DNA of 64,000 bases. Source: Pseudoflavonifractor sp050943825. Its GTDB lineage: Bacteria; Bacillota; Clostridia; Oscillospirales; Oscillospiraceae. The notes beneath the pieces are model-generated. The model saw nothing but the letters and a program-made list of their open reading frames with translations, was not told the origin of the DNA and did not search any database. Of the stretch, positions 8,384 through 16,899 are shown piece by piece. Every line of letters starts with the position of its first letter. The stretch's first letter is position 1. The stretch is taken from NCBI RefSeq assembly GCF_050943825.1, contig NZ_JBMNPX010000005.1, positions 124,001-188,000 of the forward strand, read 5' to 3'. The translations under genes were made by a program, and so were the position numbers.

Positions 8384-8414
8384 GGCCTGCCGCTTTCCGG
8401 CAGGCCGCTTTTTT
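8384..8414 (+). terminator. Rho-independent terminator
   Basis: Stem GGCCTGCCG (8384-8392) / CGGCAGGCC (8398-8406), 5-nt loop, then GCT6. Confidence 0.9.
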
Positions 8415-8566
8415 ACAGTCAGACTCCCCTATTTTTATAAATCGTTTAAAATTTCTTACTGGATTTCCACCGCTTTGCCCTTTAGAATATACGCTGTAAG
8501 CAAATCGACCTGAATTTCCAATCTTCTCCCCGGCCCGTCGGGGAGCTCAGTGAGGCGTTTGAGGAA

Positions 8567-11035
8567 ATGAAGAAACAGCAGACCGGGGGCGCCGCTGTCC
8601 AGGCCCCGCCCCCTCAGAGCAGACGGCCCATCCCCCCTGTGCGTACCGACCCGGAGCAGGGACTCACCTCCGCCCAGGCGGCGGAGCGGGCCGCGGCAGG
8701 GTACGCCAACACCCCCGTGGAGGCCCCCACCAAGACGGAGAAGCAGATCATCCGGGAGAACGTCTTTACCTTCTTCAACCTGATCTTCGTGGTGCTGGCC
8801 GTGTGCCTGGCCCTGGTGGGCGATTTCCGGGACATGCTCTTTCTCATTATCGCCATCGCCAACACCCTCATCGGCATTGTCCAGGAGATCCGCTCCAAGC
8901 ACACCATCGACAAGCTCACCCTGCTCTCCGCCCCCAAGGCCACGGCGGTACGGGACGGCAAGGTGATTACCCTGCCGGTGGCCAAGCTGGTGCGGGACGA
9001 CGTGGTGGTTTTCTCGGCGGGCAGTCAGATCCCGGCGGACGCGGTGATGGTCTCCGGCTCCCTCCAGGTCAACGAGGCACTCATCACCGGCGAGCCGGAC
9101 GCCATCCCCAAGGCGGCGGGGGACGAGCTGCTGTCGGGCAGCTTTGTGGTAGCGGGCAGCGGCCGGGCGGTGCTCACCCGGGTGGGCGCCGAGTCCTACG
9201 CCTCCCGCCTCACCCTGGAGGCCAAAAAGGGCCACGCCCCCCGGCAGTCCGAGATGATGAACTCCCTGGACAAGCTCATCCGGATCATCGGCATCGCCCT
9301 CATCCCCATGGGGGTAGCCCTGTTCGTCAAGCAGTACTTCTTCCTGGAGACCGGCATCCGCCACGCCATGACCTCCACGGTGGCCGCCCTCATCGGCATG
9401 ATCCCCGAGGGGCTCTACCTGCTCACCAGCGTGGCTCTGGCGGTGTCCGTGCTCCGTCTGGCCCGGAAGCGGACCCTGGTCCACGACATGAGCTCCATTG
9501 AGACCCTGGCCCGGGTGGACGTGCTCTGCGTGGACAAGACGGGCACCATCACCGAGCCGGGCATGGCGGTGGCCGGCCTGGTGCCTCTGGATGAGGAGCT
9601 CTTCCCCGTCCGGACGGTGGAGGCCACCCTCAATGCCTTCTATGCCGCCGCCGACGCTGACAACGACACCGCCAAGGCCCTCAAGGCCCGGTTTTCCGGC
9701 AAATCGGTGTGGAAGGCGGACAAAGTGATTCCCTTCACCTCAGCCACCAAGTGGAGTGCCGTCACCTTTGTGGGCCACGGGACCTATGTGGTGGGCGCGC
9801 CCGAGTTCGTCATGGGCCAGCGGTACGCCGACCTGAAGGAGACGGTGGAGGAGTACTCCGGCCAGGGGGAGCGGGTGCTCCTGCTGGCCAAACACGAGGG
9901 TCCCATCACCGGCGGCAAACTCACCGGCAAGCTCTCCCCCATGGCCCTCATCCGCATCGCCAACAAAATCCGCCCCGAGGCCCCCGACACCTTCCGCTAC
10001 TTCGCCCAACAGGGCGTGGCGGTGAAGGTCATCTCGGGTGACAACCCGGTCACCGTCTCCCAGGTGGCCCTGCGGGCGGGTATCCAGGGGGCGGAGCAGT
10101 ATGTGGACGCCGCCACCCTCAAGTCGGACGCCGACATCGCCCGTGCGGTGGAGCAGTACACCGTGTTCGGCCGGGTGACCCCCAGCCAGAAGCGGAAGTT
10201 CGTCCAGGCCCTGAAAAAGGCGGGGCACACGGTGGCCATGACGGGCGACGGCGTCAACGACGTGCTGGCCCTGAAGGACGCCGACTGCGGCATCGCCATG
10301 GCCTCGGGCGCCGACGCCGCCTGTCAGGCCGCCCATCTGGTGCTGCTGGACTCCAACTTCGCCTCCATGCCCCAGGTGGTGCTGGAGGGCCGCCGTGTGA
10401 TCAACAACATCCAGCGGGCCGCCTCCCTGTTCCTGGTGAAGAACATCTTCTCCTTCCTGCTGTCTCTCATCACCATCTTCGCTGCCGACATGCCCTACCC
10501 CTTTGTGCCCCTCCAGCTCTCCCTCATCTCCGCCCTCACCATCGGCGTGCCCTCCTTCTTCCTGGCGCTGGAGCCCAACCGGGCCATTGTCAAGGGCCGT
10601 TTCCTGCCCAACGTGATGAAGCAGGCCTGTCCCGGCGGACTGACCAACCTGTTCCTGGTGCTGGGGGCTGAGGCCTTCGCCTATGCCTTCTCCTTCTCCA
10701 CACAGTCTTTGTCCACCATCTCCGCCATGCTGATGGCCTTCAACGGCCTGATTGTCCTCTACTATGTCTGCCAGCCCTTCGACTGGAAGCGGAGGGTGCT
10801 GTGGGGCGCCATGACGGTGTCCATGGTGGTGTGCGTGGGGTGGTTCGGCTCCTTCTTCTCCCTGGAGCCCCTGACCCTCCAGACCGGCCTGGTCTTCTGC
10901 GTGCTGCTGCTGCTGGCCGTGCCCTGCCAGAAGGCGGTGCTCAAGGTGATGGAGGTGTGCGCCCTGGTACACAAGGCCTTTGTGACCCGGCTGCGGGCCC
11001 ACCGCCGTCTCCGGGTGCTGCCCGAGGACAGCTGA
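8567..11035 (+). CDS. Cation-translocating P-type ATPase (CtpE-like)
   Basis: 822 aa. P-type ATPase landmarks: actuator-domain TGEP in NEALITGEP, phosphorylation site DKTGTIT (Asp323), hinge TGDGVND near 558 and six to eight further C-terminal hydrophobic segments. The membrane ion-site segment reads IPEGLYLLTSVALAVSVLRLA, a PEGL form shared with mycobacterial CtpE, which moves Ca2+, rather than the CPC of heavy-metal pumps. There is no N-terminal metal-binding domain. So a Ca2+/Mg2+-type transporter is likely, but the ion is an inference. Its gene is flanked by terminators and seems monocistronic. Confidence 0.85.
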   Translation: MKKQQTGGAAVQAPPPQSRRPIPPVRTDPEQGLTSAQAAERAAAGYANTPVEAPTKTEKQIIRENVFTFFNLIFVVLAVCLALVGDFRDMLFLIIAIANTLIGIVQEIRSKHTIDKLTLLSAPKATAVRDGKVITLPVAKLVRDDVVVFSAGSQIPADAVMVSGSLQVNEALITGEPDAIPKAAGDELLSGSFVVAGSGRAVLTRVGAESYASRLTLEAKKGHAPRQSEMMNSLDKLIRIIGIALIPMGVALFVKQYFFLETGIRHAMTSTVAALIGMIPEGLYLLTSVALAVSVLRLARKRTLVHDMSSIETLARVDVLCVDKTGTITEPGMAVAGLVPLDEELFPVRTVEATLNAFYAAADADNDTAKALKARFSGKSVWKADKVIPFTSATKWSAVTFVGHGTYVVGAPEFVMGQRYADLKETVEEYSGQGERVLLLAKHEGPITGGKLTGKLSPMALIRIANKIRPEAPDTFRYFAQQGVAVKVISGDNPVTVSQVALRAGIQGAEQYVDAATLKSDADIARAVEQYTVFGRVTPSQKRKFVQALKKAGHTVAMTGDGVNDVLALKDADCGIAMASGADAACQAAHLVLLDSNFASMPQVVLEGRRVINNIQRAASLFLVKNIFSFLLSLITIFAADMPYPFVPLQLSLISALTIGVPSFFLALEPNRAIVKGRFLPNVMKQACPGGLTNLFLVLGAEAFAYAFSFSTQSLSTISAMLMAFNGLIVLYYVCQPFDWKRRVLWGAMTVSMVVCVGWFGSFFSLEPLTLQTGLVFCVLLLLAVPCQKAVLKVMEVCALVHKAFVTRLRAHRRLRVLPEDS

Positions 11036-11052
11036 TTGCCGAAAAATATTCA

Positions 11053-11096
11053 GCTCCGGAACGGAACCTGAAGCGGTTCCGTTCCGGAGCTTTTTT
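11053..11096 (+). terminator. Strong Rho-independent terminator after the P-type ATPase gene
   Basis: Perfect 16-bp stem (11053-11068 / 11075-11090), loop TGAAGC, then T6. Confidence 0.95.
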
Positions 11097-11101
11097 GCAG
11101 G

Positions 11102-11881
11102 TCAGTCGATGATGTCCCAGGCCACACTGTGGGGCTGGGCGCGGTATTTTGTCGGCGGCAGGCCGTAGTGCTTCTGAAAATCCCGGGCAAAGCTGCTGTG
11201 GGAGGGAAAGGAGAACTGCACCGCCGCCTCGGCTACGGTGATATCGGTGGTCAGCAGCATATAGCGGGCAGCCCGCAGCTTCTCCCGCAGGATGTACTCC
11301 TTCAGGGTCATGCCTGTCTGGCGGTGGAAGAGTGTGGAGAGGTAGTTGGGAGACAGTCCGCAGTGCCGGGCCAGCTCGGCCACGGTGATTTTGAAGTGCA
11401 GGTGCTTGGAGATATAATCCCGGCAGGCCACCACCGCCGGGACCTGGGACAGCCGGCTGTCCCGTACCCGGGCAGCAAAGTCCACCCCGGCCCGGTGGAA
11501 CAGCTCATACACCGCCCTGGGATCGTCCATCCGGTGGACCACGCAGAGGTAGGCGTCGGAGAGGCTGTATGCGATCTCCTGGTCCAGTCCACCCTCAATG
11601 GCAAAGCGGGTATAGAGGGTTATCGCCACAATAAAGGCGCAGCGCCACTGGTCCAGCTCGCTCTGTGCCATCATGCCCATGGCGGCGCTGCGCCCGTAGC
11701 TGTGGCCGCTGTAAAGCTGGGCCAGCCTTTCCGGCTCCCCCTCCTTTACACAGAGGAACTGCAGCGTCTCCTGCTGGTAGGCCGTATGAAATTCCAGACT
11801 TTCCCGCCGCTGTGCCACCAGCCGGTCCATAATGGCCTCCACTTCCGGCGGCGTAATAGGGCTCTTTTGTACCTGGCTCAT
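11102..11881 (-). CDS. AraC-family transcriptional regulator
   Basis: 259 aa. The C-terminal 100 residues hold the paired helix-turn-helix of AraC/XylS proteins: ITVAELARHCGLSPNYLSTLFHRQ and the second helix TVAEAAVQFSFPSHSSFARDFQKHYGL with the PxxYR ending. The N-terminal 155 residues are helical, not a recognisable cupin; the ligand is unknown. It is divergent from the GH3 glycosidase gene with a shared 175-bp intergenic region, the usual arrangement of a regulator with its target, so sugar-dependent control of the GH3 gene is a reasonable inference. Confidence 0.88.
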   Translation of the reverse strand: MSQVQKSPITPPEVEAIMDRLVAQRRESLEFHTAYQQETLQFLCVKEGEPERLAQLYSGHSYGRSAAMGMMAQSELDQWRCAFIVAITLYTRFAIEGGLDQEIAYSLSDAYLCVVHRMDDPRAVYELFHRAGVDFAARVRDSRLSQVPAVVACRDYISKHLHFKITVAELARHCGLSPNYLSTLFHRQTGMTLKEYILREKLRAARYMLLTTDITVAEAAVQFSFPSHSSFARDFQKHYGLPPTKYRAQPHSVAWDIID

Positions 11882-11922
11882 AGGCTCCCCTCCATTTTCA
11901 CCAATTTCGTATGCTTAAATTT

Positions 11923-11966
11923 ATTATATATGGACATTTTCATCTGTAAAGTAGATTTTTTATATT
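11923..11966. promoter_or_regulatory. Overlapping divergent promoters of the AraC and GH3 genes
   Basis: Minus strand: TTTACA (11950-11945), 16-nt spacer, TATAAT (11928-11923) for the AraC gene. Plus strand: TATATT (11961-11966) with a weak TTTCAT 17 nt upstream for GH3. The two promoters overlap, so one bound regulator could affect both. Confidence 0.5.
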
Positions 11967-12057
11967 AACAGTAGAAATCGTGTATCTATTTTTCTTCTCT
12001 GTCGGTATTCTTTTTCTGCAATGTGTACGGACACATGGCAGAAAAAAGGAAGGAGAA

Positions 12058-14778
12058 ATGAAAATGGAGCAATCGAAAGCAAAGAAGCCCCTGAGCAAGG
12101 GCGCTAAAATTGGCATTGGCGTGGCCATTGCCGTGGTAGTGCTGCTGGTGGCCGTTCTGGTCTACGCCTTTGTCATCACCAACTCGGGCTACTGGTTCCT
12201 GTCCAAGTTCAAGGCGGACACCCCCGAGCAGCAGATGTCCTACACCTCCGCCAGCGATACCTCCCAGACCATCGCCGACGAGGGCTTTGTCCTCATGCAG
12301 AACAATGAGGACCTGATGCCTCTGGCCACCTCTGCCGACAACAAGAGCAAGATCAACGTGTTCGGCATGCGTGCCGTGCAGCTGGTGTACAACGCCGGCG
12401 GCTCCGCCGCCTCCGTGGTTGACAAGTGCGTCCGCCTGGAGGACGCCATGGCCGAGGGCAACTACGAGCTCAACCCCGACCTGCTCAACCTCTACTACAA
12501 CTACTACAAGACCGGCAAGGCCTCCATCGCTCCCACCGAGGCCCCCGGCAACAGCAGCGCCTCCGAGTTCATCACCGAGCCCAGCAACATCACCGTCCCC
12601 GATGTGCCCGGCGATATCCTCACCGACACCTCCCTCTATGACGACGGCCGCTCCATCCTGGACCACGCCTACGACTACTCCGACGTGGCCATGATCTTCA
12701 TCGGCCGGGGCGGCAGCGAGGTTTTCGACTTCACTCCCTCCCTGCTCCAGCTCTCCGAGGACGAGGCCTCCATGGTGGACGCCGTGTGCTCCAAGTTCGA
12801 CAAGGTCATCCTGGTGCTCAACACCGCCAACGCCATGGAGCTGGACTTCCTGCGGGATTATCCCCAGATCAAGAGCGTTCTGTGGATTGGCTACCCCGGT
12901 GAGGCCGGCATCCACTCCCTGGTGCGCATCCTCAGCGGCGAGGTGAACCCCTCCGGCCGTCTGGCTGACACCTGGCTTGTGGACAACCTGGCCACCCCCG
13001 CTGCCAACAACTACCTCCAGCTGGAGTCTGACGGCACCTGGAACGCCAACAGCTACCACTACACCAACGCCCCCGACGACGCCGGCTACTTCACCCAGTA
13101 CAGCGAGGGCATCTACGTGGGCTACAAGTACTTTGAGACCCGCCACGACACCGACGAGAGCTATGACTACGACAGCGAGGTCATGTTCCCCTTCGGCTCC
13201 GGCCTGTCCTACACCACCTTTGACAAGGATATCATGGCCATCAACGAGGAGAACGGCGTGATCACCGTCCGGGTGGAGGTCACCAACACCGGCGACGTGG
13301 CCGGCAAGGACGTGCTGGAGATCTACTACAATCCCCCCTACACCGGCGCCATTGAGAAGTCCACCGTGAATCTGGTGGCCTTCAAGAAGACCAACCTGAT
13401 TGAGCCCGGCACCACCGAGTACTACTCCATCGAGTTCAACGTGGAGGACATGGCCTCCTACGACTACACCACCAACAAGGCCTGGACTCTGGAGGCCGGC
13501 GACTACGTCATCTCCCTGCGCAACAACGCCCACGACGTGGTGGACGAGGAGACCTGGAACCTGGCCGACGACATCATCTACAACGACGCCAACGACGGCA
13601 AGCGCTCCTGCGATCTGGTGTCCGTCACCAACCTGTTTGACGACGCCATGGGTCCCGACGACTTCCTGACCCGTGAGTGGAACCAGGACAGCCGCGCCTT
13701 CACCGGCCCCAAGGAGGAGGACTTCACCGCTTCCCAGGCCGTTCTGGACGCCATTTCCGGCTACTCCGCCCCCACCGACGCTGAGCTGGGCCTGACCGAG
13801 GCCGACATGCCCGCTGTGGGCGTGACTCTGGATACCCCCATCATGCTCTCCGACATGAAGGGCGTGGCCAAGGACGACCCCAAGTGGGACGAGTTTGTCT
13901 CCCAGCTGACCCTGGACGAGATGGCTCTGCTCTCCGGCAACGGTGCCTGGCACATCGAGGGCCTGGAGCGTCTGGGCGTGCCCTTCACCCGCACCCCCGA
14001 CGGCTCCGTCTGCGTAGGCGCCTCCACCTACTCCGGCGCCATCATGGGCACCGACGCCGCCGGCATCACCTACCCCTGCCCGGTGGTCATCGCCTCCTCC
14101 TGGAATGAGGATATCGCCTACATGATGGGCACCAGCGCGGGCAGCGAGGCCCAGGTCAACGGCTACGCCGGCTGGTACGCCCCCGCCATGGACACCCACC
14201 GCACCGCCTTCAACGGCCGTAACTTCGAGTACTACTCCGAGGACAGCTTCCTGGCCGGCACCATCGCCTCCAACGTGGTCCGTGGTGCCACCGACAAGGG
14301 CGTCATCTGCTTCGTCAAGCACTTCGCCCTCAACGAGCGCGAGTCCAACGACCGCAACCAGCTCTTCTCCTGGTGCAACGAGCAGGCCATGCGTGAGATC
14401 TACCTGAAGCCCTTTGAGATGGCCATCAAGGAGGGCGGCTCCCTGGGCGTCATGTCCTCCTTCAACTACATCGGCACCGAGTGGGCGGGCGGCAACTCCA
14501 CTCTGCTCACCGACCTGCTCCGCGACGAGTGGGGCTTTGAGGGTCTGGTCATCACCGATGCCCATGTCTACCCCTACATGGACACCATCCTCATGTCCTA
14601 CGCCGGCGGCGACCTGTCTCTGGACGCCGTGGGCGCCTGGGCTCCCTTTGATTCCCACGCCGGTCAGCTGCTGGATGCCGCCAAGAATCCTGACACCCAG
14701 ATCGGCATGACCCAGAATCTGTTCCGCGCCAGCAAGAACATCCTCTACGCCGTCTGCCAGGCCTGGGCGGTGGAGTAA
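12058..14778 (+). CDS. Membrane-anchored family 3 glycoside hydrolase with permuted domains
   Basis: About 906 aa. A Lys-rich cytoplasmic stub and one membrane helix (about 17-42) anchor the protein outside the cell. Domain order is reversed from the common GH3 plan: the C-type alpha/beta sandwich comes first (about 60-310, with FIGRGGSEVFD and SGRLADTW), then a fibronectin-III-like domain (PFGSGLSYTTF, about 375-510), then the catalytic TIM-barrel domain (about 600-900) with RTPDGSVC, KHFALNERESNDR and VITDAH, whose Asp834 fits the nucleophile position. B-A ordered GH3 beta-glucosidases are known from Ruminococcus and Butyrivibrio. Substrate is unknown; beta-glucoside or a related glycan is likely. 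ATG 12064 is an alternative start with better site spacing. Confidence 0.88.
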   Translation: MKMEQSKAKKPLSKGAKIGIGVAIAVVVLLVAVLVYAFVITNSGYWFLSKFKADTPEQQMSYTSASDTSQTIADEGFVLMQNNEDLMPLATSADNKSKINVFGMRAVQLVYNAGGSAASVVDKCVRLEDAMAEGNYELNPDLLNLYYNYYKTGKASIAPTEAPGNSSASEFITEPSNITVPDVPGDILTDTSLYDDGRSILDHAYDYSDVAMIFIGRGGSEVFDFTPSLLQLSEDEASMVDAVCSKFDKVILVLNTANAMELDFLRDYPQIKSVLWIGYPGEAGIHSLVRILSGEVNPSGRLADTWLVDNLATPAANNYLQLESDGTWNANSYHYTNAPDDAGYFTQYSEGIYVGYKYFETRHDTDESYDYDSEVMFPFGSGLSYTTFDKDIMAINEENGVITVRVEVTNTGDVAGKDVLEIYYNPPYTGAIEKSTVNLVAFKKTNLIEPGTTEYYSIEFNVEDMASYDYTTNKAWTLEAGDYVISLRNNAHDVVDEETWNLADDIIYNDANDGKRSCDLVSVTNLFDDAMGPDDFLTREWNQDSRAFTGPKEEDFTASQAVLDAISGYSAPTDAELGLTEADMPAVGVTLDTPIMLSDMKGVAKDDPKWDEFVSQLTLDEMALLSGNGAWHIEGLERLGVPFTRTPDGSVCVGASTYSGAIMGTDAAGITYPCPVVIASSWNEDIAYMMGTSAGSEAQVNGYAGWYAPAMDTHRTAFNGRNFEYYSEDSFLAGTIASNVVRGATDKGVICFVKHFALNERESNDRNQLFSWCNEQAMREIYLKPFEMAIKEGGSLGVMSSFNYIGTEWAGGNSTLLTDLLRDEWGFEGLVITDAHVYPYMDTILMSYAGGDLSLDAVGAWAPFDSHAGQLLDAAKNPDTQIGMTQNLFRASKNILYAVCQAWAVE

Positions 14779-14797
14779 TTCCCCTCTATCCACGCAA

Positions 14798-14829
14798 AAG
14801 CGCGGCCCCATACGGGGCCGCGCTTTTTT
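14798..14829. terminator. Bidirectional terminator between GH3 and birA
   Basis: 12-bp stem AAGCGCGGCCCC (14798-14809) / GGGGCCGCGCTT (14814-14825) followed by T4G on the plus strand and preceded by A run, so it can serve both convergent genes. Confidence 0.9.
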
Positions 14830-14830
14830 G

Positions 14831-15823
14831 TTATTCTGTGTACCCGAACAGTCCCCGGACGGACACGTCTCCGGCGTTGACGGTCTCCCGGGTACCGTCC
14901 TCCCTGCGGACAATGAGGGAAAAGTCGTCGGCCAGGTCCTCGGCCACGCCGGTGAAGGTCTCGTTGCCCCGGAGCACCCGTACGGGCTTTCCCAGGGTGA
15001 GGCAGTCTTTACGGTATCGCTCATACCAGCTGTCCCGCTTTGCGGGAAATTCCCGGTACATGCGGTCCAGGGCCCGCAGCAGGGCGGCGGCCAGGTCGGT
15101 GCGGCGGGGCGCCCTCCCCAGGGCCTGGGCCAGGGAGATTGCCACCGGCGCGGCCACCGGGCCGAAATCCTCCGCCTGCTGGCTCACGTTGACGCCGACA
15201 CCCACCGCCGCGTACTGGAGGCGGGCGCTCTCCCCCTCCATGCCCAGCTCGGTGAGGATACCGCACAGCTTCCGCCCCTCCAGCACCAGGTCGTTGGTCC
15301 ACTTGATGCCCGGCCGGACACTGCACACCTCCTCCACCGCGTCGCACACCGCCACCGCCGTCCAGGCCGTGAGCCACATCAGCTCGTCCAGGGTGCACTC
15401 GGGCCGCAGCAGCACGGAGCAGTACAGCCCCTTTCCTGCCGGAGACTCAAATTCCCGCCCCCGGCGGCCCCGTCCGCCGGTCTGCTCGTCAGAGAGCACC
15501 GCCAGACCCTCGGCTCTGCCCGCCAGCGCCTGCCGCTTCACCTCGCTGTTGGTGGAGTCCACGGTGGGCAGGCACAGGAGCTCCCGGCCCACCAGGCAGC
15601 CGTCCAGCGCGCCGGACAGCTCTCCGGCGCTGAGCAGATCGGGGGATTCCTCCAGCCGGTAGCCCCGGTTGGTGGCGGAGGAGATGACATACCCCTCCTG
15701 CCGAAGGTTCTCCACCGCCTTCCACACCGCCGCCCGGGATACCCCCAGCCGTCTGCTCATGGCCTCCCCGGACAGGGGGCCCTCCCCCTGCTTCAGCAGT
15801 GCCAGCACCTCATCCCGCAGCAC
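14831..15823 (-). CDS. birA: Biotin-protein ligase / biotin operon repressor
   Basis: 330 aa with a GTG start; GGGGAG lies 8 nt upstream, and an ATG much further upstream has no site. N-terminal winged helix (GEAMSRRLGVSRAAVWKAVENLRQEGY) makes it the class II, DNA-binding form. The ligase domain shows VDSTNSEVK, the GGRGRRGREF biotinyl-AMP loop and KWTNDLVLEGRKLCGIL with the catalytic lysine region; an SH3-like C-terminal domain follows. It makes biotinyl-AMP, biotinylates carboxylases such as the pyruvate carboxylase encoded in this window, and as holo-repressor should bind the operator before divergent bioY. Confidence 0.95.
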   Translation of the reverse strand: MLRDEVLALLKQGEGPLSGEAMSRRLGVSRAAVWKAVENLRQEGYVISSATNRGYRLEESPDLLSAGELSGALDGCLVGRELLCLPTVDSTNSEVKRQALAGRAEGLAVLSDEQTGGRGRRGREFESPAGKGLYCSVLLRPECTLDELMWLTAWTAVAVCDAVEEVCSVRPGIKWTNDLVLEGRKLCGILTELGMEGESARLQYAAVGVGVNVSQQAEDFGPVAAPVAISLAQALGRAPRRTDLAAALLRALDRMYREFPAKRDSWYERYRKDCLTLGKPVRVLRGNETFTGVAEDLADDFSLIVRREDGTRETVNAGDVSVRGLFGYTE

Positions 15824-15913
15824 AGCCCTCTCCCCTTTCTCTGTTTTGTGTTTTATTGTATCCCCCCCGCCCCCTCCCGTCAACCGGAATTGTAACCTTC
15901 TTTCAAAAATTAG

Positions 15914-15942
15914 TTGACAATCTTCCAATTGTAAACTATTCT
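15914..15942 (+). promoter_or_regulatory. bioY promoter
   Basis: TTGACA (15914-15919), 17-nt spacer, TATTCT (15937-15942). The BirA-type operator begins inside the spacer and covers the -10. Confidence 0.75.
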
Positions 15943-15959
15943 ATTTCAGAAGTTTACAA
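15929..15959. promoter_or_regulatory. BirA-type operator between birA and bioY
   Basis: Perfect inverted repeat TTGTAAAC (15929-15936), 15-nt spacer, GTTTACAA (15952-15959). This matches the known Firmicute/bacterial BirA box architecture (TTGTtAAC-N15-GTtAACAA class). It overlaps the bioY -10, so biotin-loaded BirA should shut off biotin uptake. Confidence 0.88.
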
Positions 15960-15995
15960 CTATCCCGGACCTCTGCCGGGAGAGAGGAGCGCATT

Positions 15996-16535
15996 ATGAA
16001 GACAAGAAATCTGGTTCTCACCGGGATCATGGCCGCCCTGCTGGCCATCTGTGCCTGGATTTCCATCCCCACAGCGGTGCCCTTTACCCTCCAGACCATG
16101 GGAGTGTTCCTGGCGGTGGGCATTCTGGGCGGAAAGCTGGGCTCCCTGGCCGTGGGTGTGTACCTGCTGCTGGGAGCGGTGGGACTGCCCGTGTTCTCCC
16201 ACTTCACCGGCGGCATTGGGGCCCTTGTGGGCACCACCGGCGGCTATCTGCTGGGCTTCCTGCTCATCGCCCTGGTGATGTGGGCCGCCGAGGCCCTGCT
16301 GGGCAAGGGGCCCATGGTCTACCTGGGCTCCGCCGTCATCGGTCTGGCGGTGTGCTACCTGTTCGGCTCAGTGTGGTACCTGTACCTCTACTCCGCCGGC
16401 GGTGGGTCGGCGGACATGCTGACCGTGCTGGGCTGGTGCGTGTTCCCCTTCATCCTGCCCGACCTTATCAAACTGGCCCTGGCCTTTGCCCTCTCCCGGC
16501 GGCTCTCTCCGGCCCTGTCCAGACAGCGGACCTGA
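15996..16535 (+). CDS. bioY: Biotin transporter S-component BioY
   Basis: 179 aa, about six membrane helices, normal BioY size. Family features visible: ISIPTAVPFTLQTMGVFLAVGILGGKLG near the N-terminus, GAVGLPVFSHFTGGIGALVGTTGGYLLGF, and FILPDLIKLALA at the C-terminus. BioY binds biotin and works with an energy-coupling module EcfA1A2T (not in this window) or alone. GAGAGGAG precedes the ATG. Control by BirA is shown by the operator just upstream. It replaces the hup/yabO genes that commonly sit in front of yabP in Firmicutes. Confidence 0.95.
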   Translation: MKTRNLVLTGIMAALLAICAWISIPTAVPFTLQTMGVFLAVGILGGKLGSLAVGVYLLLGAVGLPVFSHFTGGIGALVGTTGGYLLGFLLIALVMWAAEALLGKGPMVYLGSAVIGLAVCYLFGSVWYLYLYSAGGGSADMLTVLGWCVFPFILPDLIKLALAFALSRRLSPALSRQRT

Positions 16536-16599
16536 CCGGGCATATCCTGTCCCCCTCCCCCATATAGATAGTGCAGAGACTGAAAGGGAGGGACGTACC

Positions 16600-16887
16600 A
16601 TGCCCTATGATGAAAAATCCATCCGTACCGACGCGCCCCACCACCTGATTCTGGAGGGCCGGGAGCAGCTCTCGGTCTCCGGCGTGGAGGAAGTGGAGAG
16701 CTTTGACGAGACTCAGATTGTCATGTACACCACCAAGGGGACGCTGATTGTCCGGGGCGGCGATCTGCACATTGAGAAGCTGAGCCTGGACGGCGGCGAC
16801 CTGAAGGTGGAGGGGGAGATCGACTCCCTCACCTATGAGGACAGCGGCCGGGATAAGGGCGGACTGTTCTCCCGGCTGTTCCGCTGA
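16600..16887 (+). CDS. yabP: Sporulation protein YabP
   Basis: 95 aa. The YabP/YqfC fold is recognisable from HHLILEGREQLSVSGVEEVESFDETQIVMYTTKGTL-type strands and the RGGDLHIEKLSLDGGDLKVEG segment. In Bacillus YabP and YabQ are mother-cell proteins needed for spore cortex formation. AAAGGGAGGG stands 8 nt before the ATG. It is followed 12 bp later by yabQ, then divIC and yabR, the order conserved across endospore formers, which strongly supports the call and indicates a spore-forming host lineage. Confidence 0.92.
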   Translation: MPYDEKSIRTDAPHHLILEGREQLSVSGVEEVESFDETQIVMYTTKGTLIVRGGDLHIEKLSLDGGDLKVEGEIDSLTYEDSGRDKGGLFSRLFR

Positions 16888-16899
16888 GGGAGGCGGGCC

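Noticed and set aside
8384..8566. Extra small gene between the orphan response regulator and the P-type ATPase
   Set aside because: The interval holds only a terminator and A/T-rich promoter-like DNA; no frame with a ribosome site.
11980..12057. N-terminal extension of the GH3 protein
   Set aside because: The in-frame ATG at 11980 is at or near the promoter region and has no ribosome site; ATG 12058 or 12064 follow AAGGAAGGAG.
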